This document shows, piece by piece, positions 46,851-57,746 of a stretch of 64,000 bases of DNA. The notes under the pieces were generated by a model. That model saw only the letters and a program-made list of their open reading frames with translations, was not told the origin of the DNA and ran no database searches. Position 1 is the first letter of the stretch; every line of letters begins with the position of its first letter. A program made the translations under genes and the position numbers. The stretch spans positions 1,426,001-1,490,000 of the forward strand of contig BDSL01000007.1 of the NCBI GenBank assembly GCA_003116995.1. The letters run 5' to 3'. The DNA is from Yamagishiella unicocca (Eukaryota > Chlorophyta > Chlorophyceae > Chlamydomonadales > Volvocaceae).

Positions 46851-47510
46851 GCAGCACGGCCGGGGATCTGTGTTAGTCGCATCCCTAGCAGAACATTAGT
46901 GTGTATAACTCACGGGAAGATGCTGGGTGGAAGTTTCTGGGCCCACTTGGTTCCGAAGCGTTGATTCATAGCGTTGCATGCCGCACGCTAAATCAAGTGA
47001 AGCTCCTGGCAGGACGACCCCGTAAACCGCTCCCTTTGCACGTATCCGCATCTAGGTGGGAATGCGAGCAGGCACTCAGCTGTCGAGCGTAGTGGAGTAA
47101 AGACAATCTGTATCTCCAAAGGGCGATGGGCAAACTAGCAAAGCCTCTTGCTTGCTTGTGATGTTTCAACAAATCATGACATCTAGGGTACACGGGCATA
47201 TGTGGGCTTTCGCAGCGCACGTTGTAAACACATTTAGTACCTGAGTACTGGGCATGTCACATTAGCCCTCCTTGCGGGCCCGCAATCACGCTATCACTGC
47301 ACGCGGTGACGACTAGGGAGCCCGGCTTGAAATACCACTGCATCATTGTAATTTCCCCGCGCGATGCGAGCACATTGGCGAGCTTAAAAGCCGTCACTCT
47401 TTATGCCGGATGGCAGTCGGTTGCCTGTACGGCCTTGAACGACGCCGCTTTTGTCGAGAATAATACCCACACTGGGCGCCAAAGAAATTCACAGAGGGTG
47501 GCGGACACGG
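46851..47510. other. Stretch right of the satellite, nothing recognised
   Basis: About 650 bp with only short open frames, no domain, no repeat shared with the rest of the window and no RNA gene that I can see. Confidence 0.4.
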
Positions 47511-47556
47511 TGGTAGTAGTAATGACTGTGACAGTGGGTTCCAGACCAAGTGGTAT
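47511..47556 (-). mobile_element. LINE 3'-tail fragment
   Basis: GTAGTAGTAATGACTGTGAC, then AGTGGGTTCCAGACCAAGTG: the LINE tail in reverse orientation with a GTA-type simple-repeat end. Confidence 0.55.
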
Positions 47557-47662
47557 GTGCGCAACCGCCGCCGCTGCTGGGGACTGATTGCAAGCCGGGA
47601 GCACCAATCCTTGCAGCCGGATGACGGCGGCGCCACCGGCAGGGAAACACCAATTTAGTGTT

Positions 47663-47723
47663 CAGTTCCTGATAGGGGAGCCTCTAGTGCAAATTCCCCA
47701 TGGGGTACTGGCTGCTGCTCTGT
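47663..47723 (+). mobile_element. LINE 3' UTR fragment
   Basis: AGTTCCTGATAGGGGAGCCT, then CTAGTGCAAATTCCCC, as in 6817-6870. It stops in the middle of the 3' UTR, where an unrelated 113-bp repeat begins. Confidence 0.55.
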
Positions 47724-47836
47724 ATGCCCATCAGGTAGCGAGCCTGAGGCAATCATGCATGGCAATGCAGCATAGAGGCCTCCGCAGCAGAGGTGTCTGC
47801 GCATTACGTCATTCTTGCAATTCGACGGAGGGGGTT
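47724..47836. repeat. 113-bp dispersed repeat, copy 1
   Basis: ATGCCCATCAGGTAGCGAGC through to GACGGAGGGGGTTG, nearly identical to 60267-60380. No coding sense found. Probably part of an unrecognised element. Confidence 0.75.
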
Positions 47837-47891
47837 GCAGTGGGTGCCTTGCCCCAGGGGTCCTTGTAACCCTGTCCCAGTGACGATGAAT

Positions 47892-48580
47892 CGTTACAAC
47901 AACGGTTACAGTGGGTTCCAGACCAAGAGGTAGAACCATCGGGCGCATCGCCTGACACTGAAAAAGACGGAGGAAACAAAGACCGACCTGCACCGGAACA
48001 AAGGCAAACCACCAGAAACCAAATCGACAGGCCGTAGGCACACAGAGCAGCAGCCAGCACCCCAGGGGGGATTTGCACTAGAGGCTCCCCTATCAGGAAC
48101 TGGCCACCAACCAAACCTAACAGCCCAGCACCCGACGAACCAGTGAAGCGCCGCAACGATGTAAACATCGGAACCAGCCACCTCTCATCCCATAAGGCAC
48201 GGACCCCTAGCAGGGCTCAACACGCCTATAAAGCCGGAAAGTAGGAAGCACGGGAAACCCCGCTCCCCAAGACAACCCGGGCCGATCACGAATCCACCAT
48301 TACCTCAGCCGGTCCCCCGCACACAAGGCGACTGGCGACAACCCGCAAGAAAGGATGCCAGCCTTTCTGGGAAAGCCCCAGTGCAGCAAAGCCCCTCAGA
48401 AGGGCCCAAAACTCCACCACCCCACGGCAAACGGCACGATCCAGAAGACCACTACCCGGAGTAAGGGGGGGACCACCAGCACCCGCCCTTTTCAAGGCCG
48501 CGGCCATAAACCGGCGCCCCACCTCCATGGCAGTAATAGCCGCCAGGACTACTACATCCCAGACGCAGGACTGTACCCCG
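47892..48580 (-). mobile_element. 5'-truncated LINE fragment, reverse orientation
   Basis: The reverse complement of the 6320-7022 type sequence. It starts with the tail (GTTACAGTGGGTTCCAGACC), passes through the 3' UTR, and ends in the ORF2 C-terminal frame (48528-48286) reading MEVGRRFMAAALKRAG ... EVMVDS. A gap removes part of WDAVGPRH compared with the 5946 copy. Confidence 0.65.
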
Positions 48581-48588
48581 ATTTGGTT

Positions 48589-48627
48589 GCTGTAACGGTT
48601 ACAGTGGGTTCCAGACCAAGAGGTAGA
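48589..48627 (-). mobile_element. LINE 3'-tail fragment
   Basis: GCTGTAACGGTTACAGTGGG followed by TTCCAGACCAAGAGGTAG: tail only, reverse orientation, placed between two other fragments. Confidence 0.55.
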
Positions 48628-48759
48628 TTTGGTGTTCTGGTGGTTTGCCTTTGTTTCGGTGCTTGTCGGTCTTTGTTTCCTCCGTCTGTCTCAGTGTCAG
48701 ACGATGTGCCCGATGGTTCTACCTCTTGGTCTGGAACCCACTGCAACCGTTACAACAAC
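48628..48759 (+). mobile_element. LINE 3' UTR end fragment
   Basis: TTTGGTGTTCTGGTGGTTTG to the tail CCACTGCAACCGTTACAACAAC. It is directly followed by another 5'-truncated fragment of the same family. Confidence 0.6.
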
Positions 48760-49344
48760 CACTCCGAGTAGTGGTCTTCTGGATCGTGCCGTTCGCCGTG
48801 GGGTGGTGGAGTTTTGGGCCCTGCTGAGGGGCTTTGCTGCGCTGGGGCTTCCCCAGAAAGGCTGGGATGCCGTGGGGCCTCGGCATCCTTTCTTGCGGGT
48901 TGTCGCCAATCGCCTTGTGTGCGGGGGACCGGCTGAGGTACTGGTGGATTCCTGATCGGCTCGGGTTGTCGTGGGGAGCGGGGTTTCCCGTGCTTCATAC
49001 TTTCTGGCTATATAGGCGTGTTGAGCCCTACTAGGGATCCGTGCCTTATGGGATGAGAGGTGGCTGGTTCCGATGTTTGTATCGTTGCGGCGTTTCACTG
49101 GTTTGTCGGATGCTGGGCTGTTAGGTTGGTTGGTGGCCAGTTCCTGATAGGGGAGCCTCTAGTGCAAATTCCCCCTGGGGTGCTGGCGGCTGCTCTGTAT
49201 GCCTACGGCCTGTCAATTTGGTGTTCTGGTGGTTTGCCCTTGTTTCGGTGCATGTCGGTTTTTGTTTCCTCCGTCTTGTTCAGTGTCAGGCGATGCGCCC
49301 GATGGTTCTACCACTTGGTCTGGAACCCACTGTAACCGTTACAA
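48760..49344 (+). mobile_element. 5'-truncated LINE fragment, near-identical to 6436-7022
   Basis: Begins at CACTCCGAGTAGTGGTCTTC, encodes LDRAVRRGVVEFWALL through to the ORF2 stop, and then the whole 3' UTR and the tail CACTGTAACCGTTACAACAAC. Near identity with the fragment at 6436-7022 points to recent activity of the source element or later duplication. Confidence 0.65.
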
Positions 49345-49660
49345 CAACCAAGTGATTGGGTGTCTTGCCAAGGTTACAAGGACCCACTGGAAACTTGGGG
49401 CGGCAGATGGCGTGAAGCGGACGTGGCAGACGAGCGCAGAAGATGCCGAATGTGACGACAGTGCCCAGTAACCAGTCCAATTGGTAGAACTGTTACCAGG
49501 CTCGGAAGATTCACGACAGGCCGCAGTGGTGGCGACGGTGGTGCTGGCGAGGCTGGCAGCAGGAGAACCGGCTGCGTTGGCGGCGGTGCCATCAGCTGGG
49601 TTGACGGTGGTGCTGCTGGTCGAGTTTGGCCAGGAGCACCGCTGATAGATGTACGGAGGA
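49345..49660 (-). other. Ser/Thr/Ala-rich fragment of unknown origin
   Basis: The minus strand is open for about 100 codons of low-complexity sequence (STTVNPADGTAANAAGSPAA, then SLASTTVATTAACRESSEPG) and shows GT donor-like sites. It could be an exon fragment of a linker-rich protein or chance. It lies between LINE debris and the 3' flank of copy D. Confidence 0.25.
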
Positions 49661-49706
49661 TCTAATTGTTTCGTAACCATGAGAGACATGAAAACTTTCC
49701 TGATCG

Positions 49707-50483
49707 TTACATTTCGTATCTTGCATCTGTTCACCTGCCAGCATATTGCTGCGATTTGAATGCAGTACGTCGCGGCACCTTGGGTGGCACCGACCCTCCC
49801 TTCCTTAAACCACCAATGAACACAAGAAAGCCATCTCTGCGCTCCGAAACGATACGAGTGTTGCTGCAGAAACGCTGACGCCTGGCGTCACCTACTCTGT
49901 GAGCTTGAGCACACACAACCTAGTCTATCATCATAATCACCACGAATCTTCATCGGAGCCGATTGAGTGACCAGCAGCTATGTCCCTAATCCCACTAATC
50001 CCACGAGCTCAAACTACCTTCCGCCGTTTGGTCTGGCGCCCACTGTAACAAATACTATTACCACTAGTCTCTTCCAGTGTCAGCCGATTCGCCCGATGGC
50101 TCTACCACATGGTCTGGGGCCCACTGTAACAGTTCATGCTACCTACCCGTGGTTACCACGGATCTTCATCGGCGTCGGTTAATGACCAGCAGCTACGTCG
50201 TACGAATCCCATAGGTAAAAGGCGCAGTACAATGTACTCGCATAGCGTGTGGCAATATCAGACGCATCGCTCCGCAAAAATGCAAGAAATAAGTCTCCCT
50301 AACGCACCGAAGCAACCACACACGCACACAGAAATGCGCCTTCATGTCGTGCACGTAACCCTACAGCTTCCAATCCAGAAGGCGAATCAAAAAAATAATT
50401 GGCTGCGCTGCAGCACAATGGTACAATCACGCTGTGACACCAAAACGCTTGTCCCGGCTGCTAGTACAACACCGAGACTCTGT
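49707..50483 (-). terminator. 3' UTR/flank of copy D with TGTAA signal at 49707-49711
   Basis: Reverse complement of the flank seen after copies A-C, including GGTGCCGCGACGTACTGCAT and the terminal ATGTAACGATCAGG. It is about 190 bp longer than in B. The extra length includes two LINE tails. Confidence 0.5.
50020..50134 (+). mobile_element. Two LINE 3'-tail fragments within the 3' flank of copy D
   Basis: TTTGGTCTGGCGCCCACTGT (50026) followed by a second, longer tail CAGTGTCAGCCGATTCGCCC ... TGGTCTGGGGCCCACTGTAAC (about 50075-50131). ATT/ACT trinucleotide runs sit between them. Confidence 0.6.
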
Positions 50484-53400
50484 TCACCCTCGCCGCGCCG
50501 CCTGCTGAGCGAAGTGCTCGTCCGCCATCTTCCGAAGGGCGGCGGCGGCCGCAACTCCTGTCTTGTCGACCAGCTTCGAGAACATAGAGCTACGGTCTCC
50601 CAGCAGTTTGGCTGGGGATTCGTACTCCTTCAGCTCGCCCGCCTCCATGACCAGCACCTTGTCCGACTCAATGATGGTGTCAAGGCGGTGCGCAATGGTG
50701 ATGGTGGTGCGGTCGTCGAACACCTTCTTGATCGTCTCCTGCACGATCTGCTCCGTGTGCGGGTCCATGGCGGCGGTGGCCTCGTCCAAGCACAGGATGG
50801 GCACGGCGCGCAGGGCGGCGCGGGCCAGGCACACCAGCTGCATCTGACCCAGCGACCAGGCCTTGCCGCCAGAGCCATCCACACGGCCCTCCAAGCCACC
50901 AGAGTGCTGTGCCTGAGACTCCAGGCCGACCTTCTTCAGCACCTCCCAAAGCACACCATCGTCCTGAGGAAGCGAATGGGCAGATGGACAGGTTTGTGAG
51001 AACAAAAATGATTCAATGCGACACCGCCTAATCAACGATTAACAGATTCTCCGTACAGGGCGCTGGACCCTGAAGTGCGTCTTTAAACCACCGTATTTGA
51101 AGCCTAACCGAAATACGGATTCATTGCCTTACCTTGAACTCGCCGAAGGGGTCCAGGTTGGAGCGCACGGTTCCCGAGAACATGACAGGCTCCTGGGGAA
51201 TGATGGACAGGCCTGCGAAGATGGGGGAGAGCGAAGGGATGCCTAAGGGCGCAAGTATATACGGCGAAGACCCTCAGAACGAAGTTAAGCAAGCCGAAAA
51301 CGAAACCAAAACCAAACGAAACCCGGCGAGGACCCACCAGTCCTCAGGCGCTTGAGCGACAGAGTGGCGATGTCGACTCCGTCAATGATGATGCGGCCCT
51401 TGCCCAGCTCGAACATACGGTACAGCGCCAGCAGCGTAGTAGACTTGCCCGAGCCAGTGCGGCCCACGGCGCCAACCTTCTCGCCGTCGCTGATCTTGAA
51501 GGTCACACCCTTCAGAGCCCACGGCGCGTCCAAGCGGTACTGCATCCACACGTCCTCGAAGCGGATGTTGCCCGAGGCGGGCCAGCGGGACAGTGCAGCG
51601 TCATCCACAACGACCTGCACCTTGCTGGCGGCTGCAGGGAGGGAGGAAGCGGTGGCGGAATAGTTCAGGAACTGTGGTACGGAACAGGCAGGAGCGCGTT
51701 ACACCCCAAGAAGGCTTGTTCGCAACAGATACCCTGTCCGTCCATCTCACTCAACCCGCCCATCCAGCCGCCACTAGATGCTTACCGGGCACAATCTGGC
51801 CGTCCGGCATGGTGAGGGACTTGGCTACACCCTTCTCCGCCTTGGAGTCGTAGAAGACGCCGTCCGGCGGGACGTACTCGGCAAGGAAGGCCATCTGAGC
51901 GGCAGGACAGCAACAGCGGGGTAGTGTCAGCTCGTGAACAGCTTGAGTACCTGCCGAGCGACGGAGACCTCGCCTCACGAGGCTGCGTGAGGCCATAGGT
52001 AATAAGTACGCCTGACTCTTGATCCCTGCATCCCTCCAGTCGCACCGCCCTGCACGCCACTCACCCCCTCAACGCTGTGGAAGAGCGAAATGGACTCGGC
52101 GATGAAGCGCACCACCCAGGTGTAGAACACAAGCATCTGGATGACGTTGGAGAAAGCCAGGCCAACGGTGGCGGCGCCCAGCTGATCTGTGGAGGCAGAA
52201 ATGACAGGTAGGGTCAATCAATCGAGTTGCCAAGTTGGTGGGTAGATGAGGCATTGAGTTTTACAAAGGTTATCATTTCTGCGGAGCACACACGGCCGTT
52301 TCTGAGGTCGATATCAAGCAACGCTCGCCGCCCGGATGTCTCACCCTTCATTCCGACGGCAAAAGCGCTCACGACGCCCACCAGGCAGGCGCCAATGAGG
52401 TCGCACCAGAAAGCAAGCCACAAGTTGAGCGACTCGGCGTTGAACACGGCGTTGTTGGTGACGTCCGTGCGGCGAGCTGCCTCGTTGATGAAGTACTCCT
52501 GCTTGTTGAATGCCTGCACCACGCTCAGGCCCTCCAGCGTCTCAGCGACCAGGCCCACGAGCATGCCGCCGCTGGTGGCGCGTGCCTTCTTGAGCGCGGT
52601 GGCGGCGGGAAGGTAGATGGCCAGCATGACGAGGGTCATGATGATGAGGAAGGCGGTGAAGGCGCCAAAGAAGTTGATGGAAACGGATACGGTGATCGTG
52701 GTGGCGATGAGGATGAGCCCGTAGATGCCCATAAAGTGTACGGCGTCGGGCAGGTTCTCGTCCATGATATCCTGTGGGTTGAATGAAGGAGAAAGCGAAG
52801 GTGGTTGGTTCACGTGCAACTCCATAGGCCAGCGGCTGCAACCACCGGCGGGATTGTGTCCGTGGTTGGTGCAACGCAGCTTTAATACATCCCTATCCAC
52901 TCGCAGCTGCCAAGGTCCGGGCGGTCCCTTCCAACCACCCACCCACCTGGTCCTTCGTGAAGTTCAGCAGCAGGTCACCGACGGGCATGACGAGGAAGAA
53001 ACCCATGGGCGCGTGGAGCACGTTGTACAGGGCCTTCTTGCGTAGGTTCTCAGAGGAGCGGAGCACCCACCACAGGAAAGAGCTGCCGCGCAAAATCATA
53101 AGCAAGTAGAAAATACCGATGAGCAGGAGGTAGATGAGGGAGTAGAACATGGTGGCCGAATCGCTCTGAGCGCCGGCGCCGGCTGGATACTTGTTGTACT
53201 CGTCGTTAACCCACCAGCGGACCCAGAAGTCAGATATCTGCAGCGCAAGAGAAGGGAGAGATGCATCAATACTGGCTGGAGCTTAGCCGAATAGTGGAGA
53301 TTTACGGCGGTGAGCGAGGCTCAGATCCTTAGTACTCGGCAGGTGAATCGGATATCACTAGGTGGCTTCTAAGTTCTCACCTGACGTGTGCACTGTGATG

Positions 53401-56400
53401 CCAGGAAGAAGAGAAAGCAGATGGACACCAAGGCCAGGTTGCCGTGGCGGGTGTAGATGAAGAAGGCTTTGTACGCAGACAGATGGGCGTTGGGGGCAGC
53501 CTCCTGTGCCTTGGTAGGGCGGCCGATGTTGGTGGGCGCCAGTGTGAGCTGCATTGATTCACTGCAAGGGCGGGGAAGGCGAGATTAGTAATGAGGTATA
53601 ACAGAACAAATTCGGCCAGCTGCTACTCGGCCTGCCCTGTTATTCTTCTTTGACAATAAAAACTCACGCTTTCTGCGGACCAGCCTTGGCGTCATCCTTC
53701 TTGGGCTTCGGAGCGGAGGGCGGGGCCTCCTGTGAGCCGGCGGCATGTAGCAGGTGCGTGATGGGCAGCAGCTTGCCGAGCAGCTCCTGAGCCTGCTCGT
53801 TCCACTTGCCTGCATCGAGTTGAAAGAGGTACGGGGGCGAGGTATGAGTCCAGCGGTTCAGATTGTAAGGAAAGGACCTTTCAGCCTGCACTACCGTCTC
53901 CCCTAGGAAAGCATAGCCACCTCCCGCCCAGCTCACCGTAGTAGAGGCAGCGGCCCTCGTCCATGATGGCAACGGCATCGCACTGGGGCATGAACTCAAT
54001 CTGGTGGGTCACCAGCACGACGGCCTTGTCGGCGAACAGGCCCTTGATGCAGTGCTCGAAGATGTGGTGCGCGGTGTGGTGGTCCACGGCGGACAGAGCG
54101 TTGTCCAGCAGCACCAGGTCGGCGTCAGCGTAAGCGCAGCGGGCCAGGTTGACACGCTGGCGCTGGCCACCGGAGAAGTTCACGCCGCGGATGCCGGCCC
54201 TGAGGAAGGTACCGGAGAGGGACATGAGTCAGGAAGGCGGAGCAGACTTCAGGAGCAGGGCAGGGCGTTAGTGACGCAATAGCATTACATAGCAGCATGA
54301 CCGTTCCCACCTCTCCGCCCCTGCACCTACTTCGAATGGTCGCCTTGCGGCAGGATCTGAAGGTCCATCGTCAGCGCGCACGCCTCGATCACAGCGTCGT
54401 ACTTCTGCTCGTTGAACTCCTCGCCGAACAGCACGTTGTCGCGCACACTCAGGTTCTGGAGCCAGGGGTTCTGGGGCACATACGAGATGCGGCCGCCGAC
54501 CTGCATGGCGCCGTGCTCCTTGACCATGTTGCCCAGAATGGCCTGAATGAGGGACGACTTGCCGGCGCCGATGCGGCCCACCACGGCCACCACCTGACCC
54601 GGGCGCACGTCGAAGCGCGGCATGTGCAGGTGCCAGTTGGGGTTGGTGGGGTGGTGGAACACAGCATTGTCCTGCAGGTGAGATCAGAGGAGGGGACAGG
54701 GGTGGACAGGTAGTCAGGAGCAACGGAGCCGAAGGAAGCCATATGTAGCTAGGGCGCAGTGGCAGTAGGGCGGCAGCAGCAATGTTGCGGCCTATGTTGC
54801 TATTTGCTCCGTATGTATCTGCTGACGAAACCGGAACCCTGCGGTCCAGGACGGAACCACTTACCATATGAGCGCCCGAGCTGTTGCTCTTGCTGAAGTT
54901 CGCGGCCGTGTTCCCGGCAGCCATGTCCTCCAGTAAATACGACTCGAGGCGCTGAAGCGAGGCGTGAGCCTCTGTGTGCAGGGACCAGGGAGGGACGATA
55001 GCGCGATTCAGATTATTTGGCGAAATGATCGGATTTGGCGTCGCAAGGGTCCCCGGCCATCGAGCGCTACCAATCGGGGCACAAAGGATTAGCACGCAGA
55101 GCCCCGCTCACCCGACACCGCCCGCAGCGCTTTGGGCAGCACCACCAGCGGGAAGCGCAAGATGTTGAAGAGCGACAGCGTAGTGAAGGCAACGGAGGAC
55201 ACCAGGCGAGCCGTGCTGAACTCGTAGTTGATGAAAATGACGAAAGCGGTCATGGGCGGTACGCAGAACACGCAGGCCACGTTGATAACCTTCATAGCGG
55301 CGTTCCAGAACGACAGCCGCAGCTCCTCCTTGCGGACCTTAGTAATCTCCGCCTCAAAGTACTGCTCCCACGCATAGTACTTGACGAGTTTAATGGCGGG
55401 AAGCACCTCCTGCAGAATCGAGCTGCGCTGAGCGACATACTGCGCATTCTGCATCTTGATCTGAATGATCTTGTAGCCGAAGAAGTACTGAAGCGGCAGC
55501 ACCAGCAGGATCACTCCCAGGCCAGGCAGCATGCTCTCGCTTGTCAGGTAGCCCAGCAGAGCCAGGATGGCGGCGGCCTCCAGGGGCGCAGTCCACAGGT
55601 AGTGCAGCTCCATGGCGCCATCGTAGATCTTCTGGATGTCGGACGACACGAAGTTCACGATGCTGGAAGCCTGGTCGGCCCGGACAGTGTTGAGGCGGAA
55701 GGACTTGTGCGTGACGGCCTGAACCAGCGCAGCACGAGCGCGGATGCCGACCTGCATGCAAATGAAGCCCATGCGCTGCAGGCACAGACCTGCGGGGTGG
55801 GTGAGGGAGGAAGGATCCAGTCGTGATGCGGCGAACCTACCTGTCGTGGTTATTGGATATGTCCGTAAACATTATGAACCCCGATCTGAAGCAAGCAGCC
55901 GCACCCCCGCCTCACGGATACTAGTAACGACCCACAGCACCCTACCCACCGAGGAACCATGCGTCCACGAAGAAGCCAGCCATCAGGGCCCAGCCGGCGA
56001 CAGTTGTCGAGTACAGGCGTCCGTCCTTGATGCCGTTGACGTGAGCTAGCAAGCTGTGCGAGGGGCATGGGGCAAGTGATAAAGCACAAGGATACCTGAT
56101 GCAAGGGGGGGGCAACTGAGCAAGGAAGGCATTGGGCATGGTATGCTTCCCGGCCCCTTAGCGGTGCCAGTACGGACTCGCACGGCAACGCCCATGCGCT
56201 AGACGGGACCCCTGCACTCCGATACTACCTGCGCACGAAGTAGAAGGCGCCCAGGATGACGAAGGTCGACCAGCCAAGCTTGCAGAGACCGGCAACCATG
56301 TAGTACCAACCAAAGCTCTTGCGCAGAGCACGAAAGAGGCTGGGCTTGTCACCATCAGGAGTTTCTTTGAGCTTTGTCTCCGTCGCCCAATGCGTTGCAA

Positions 56401-56578
56401 ACTTGTCGTAAGCGACGTGCGCCAGGTTCTCTTGCGGCATGCCCATGTCCTTGGGGTCCAGCTCCACGCCTTTGCGAGCTGCCGAGATGTGCTTGGTCAT
56501 CCATCCGAAGGAAAACTTGTTAATAAAGCCCTTAGTCGGGTCGTGCCCAGCGGCGGGCTTGCCGTCTTCTACACCCAT
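50484..56578 (-). CDS. ABCC-type (MRP) ABC transporter, copy D, complete
   Basis: Minus-strand exons in order: 56578-56229, 56053-55950, 55789-55112, 54971-54865, 54671-54331, 54199-53937, 53809-53668, 53561-53381, 53237-52947, 52771-52345, 52186-52065, 51894-51786, 51631-51338, 51212-51133 and 50963-50484. All introns are GT-AG and all phases match copy B, giving 1322 residues. The start [18 protein letters not shown] has the same position as in B. NBD1 ([21 protein letters not shown]) and NBD2 ([21 protein letters not shown]) are intact. The ancestral TGA is CGA here, so the protein gains Arg-Gly before the next TGA. Introns 2 and 3 are almost identical to those of copy E, while downstream introns resemble A and B. 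That suggests a recent inverted duplication or gene conversion with E. Function as for copy B. Confidence 0.93.
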
Positions 56579-56749
56579 GGCTTCGACCGGGGCTTCGGGC
56601 AGAGCGAACCCGGCAATGTCGCCTTGTTTTTTAGTTGACAGTTACAATTGTGTACGAGTATGAAGTGTTCCCTTGGCACTGCCCTGGCCACAGTGCGAGG
56701 CCACAAACTGCAAGAGCTCTTAATTCTAACCATGCTGCTGTTGTCTGCG

Positions 56750-56880
56750 CTTCTTATATCCTACCGAAATCCATGCAGTATGTTGGTGGGTAATGTTGGT
56801 GTGGTAGGTCGCGCTCGCCCTTCCATATCCGTACGTAGTAGCCTCCGGAAGTACGGGTTTAGCGACTGATAGGGCGACTC
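56750..56880 (-). promoter_or_regulatory. Conserved ABCC promoter module with TATA box, copy D
   Basis: On the minus strand: CAGTCGCTAAACCCGTA, then CGAGCGCGACCTACCACACC, then AACATTACCCACCAACAT, then GGATATAAGAAG (complement of 56751-56762), about 175 bp before the ATG. Order and spacing parallel copy B. Confidence 0.6.
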
Positions 56881-57746
56881 TCAGCATGCGCTGCCTCAAC
56901 GGTATTTGATTAAATTCCTGTATTTCGTCGACACGGTAATGTTCTGGTACAATATATGTATGGCGTGCTGGCTTGCGCGCCAAACCAGCGACACCATGCA
57001 ACGGTATATAACGTATCGGCTTGCCTGTGAGAGACAGCGTCTCACAAGGAGTTCACATACTTGTACCGTGGACGTAATGCTGACATTACTACGGGCCATA
57101 ACGTTTACCGACATGCATAATACGGCACAGCATGTCATCAAAAGGCGTGCATTTGCACTGCACGGCGATAAAAAAAGGAGTGAAGCGTCTCTTTTGTTTA
57201 TGCGCCAGTCAATAAGATCGCTGGGCACCTTGGTACACAACGTAGTAGTCGGGCTCAGTGCGTATGGGTGCGAACGTTACCCGGTAGACTGATTCAGCCC
57301 CTAGGCTGGTTTCGAGAGTCAATACAAGCGAAAGGCTCTAGAGAAGCAAATGAAACCCGAATTTCAGGCTTCTGGCGTCAGGAAAGTGCCACCAGGCAGA
57401 CGCCTAACTAGTATCAGGCTATCAGCCAGAAGACCGCTGACCAACGAGAAAGGGCTTGCAGCGGTCCCGGTTTTTTTTGGTGTCGTGGTTGTTCCCATTT
57501 GCATGCAAGTCAGCCTTGGAGGGTGCGTTGACAAGTTGTTGTAGACCTGTCCCAGTCCAAGCTTGTGAACTACCAACTACGTAGAACTAGGGCGAGCCAT
57601 CTTAGAGACAGCAACGGACAGCAGCGGTCCCGACGGCACAGGTCCACTACCAGTAGCCGAAGCTACCACTGACACACAGGCAGCACCCGGCTCCGTCGCC
57701 GTCCTCACCGTGAGCTACGTAACTTAGGGGACCCGGCACTTGCCAG
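56881..57746. other. Spacer between D and E, first part, nothing recognised
   Basis: AT-richer, with only short frames on either strand and no domain or repeat that I recognise. Confidence 0.4.

Noticed and set aside
50484..50492. Loss of the ancestral stop in copy D as a damaging change
   Set aside because: TGA to CGA adds only Arg-Gly before the next TGA, so no major effect is expected.
50136..50999. 287-codon + strand ORF over the end of copy D
   Set aside because: It is antisense to the NBD2 exon of copy D. Its length comes from the G/C-ending codon bias of the real gene.
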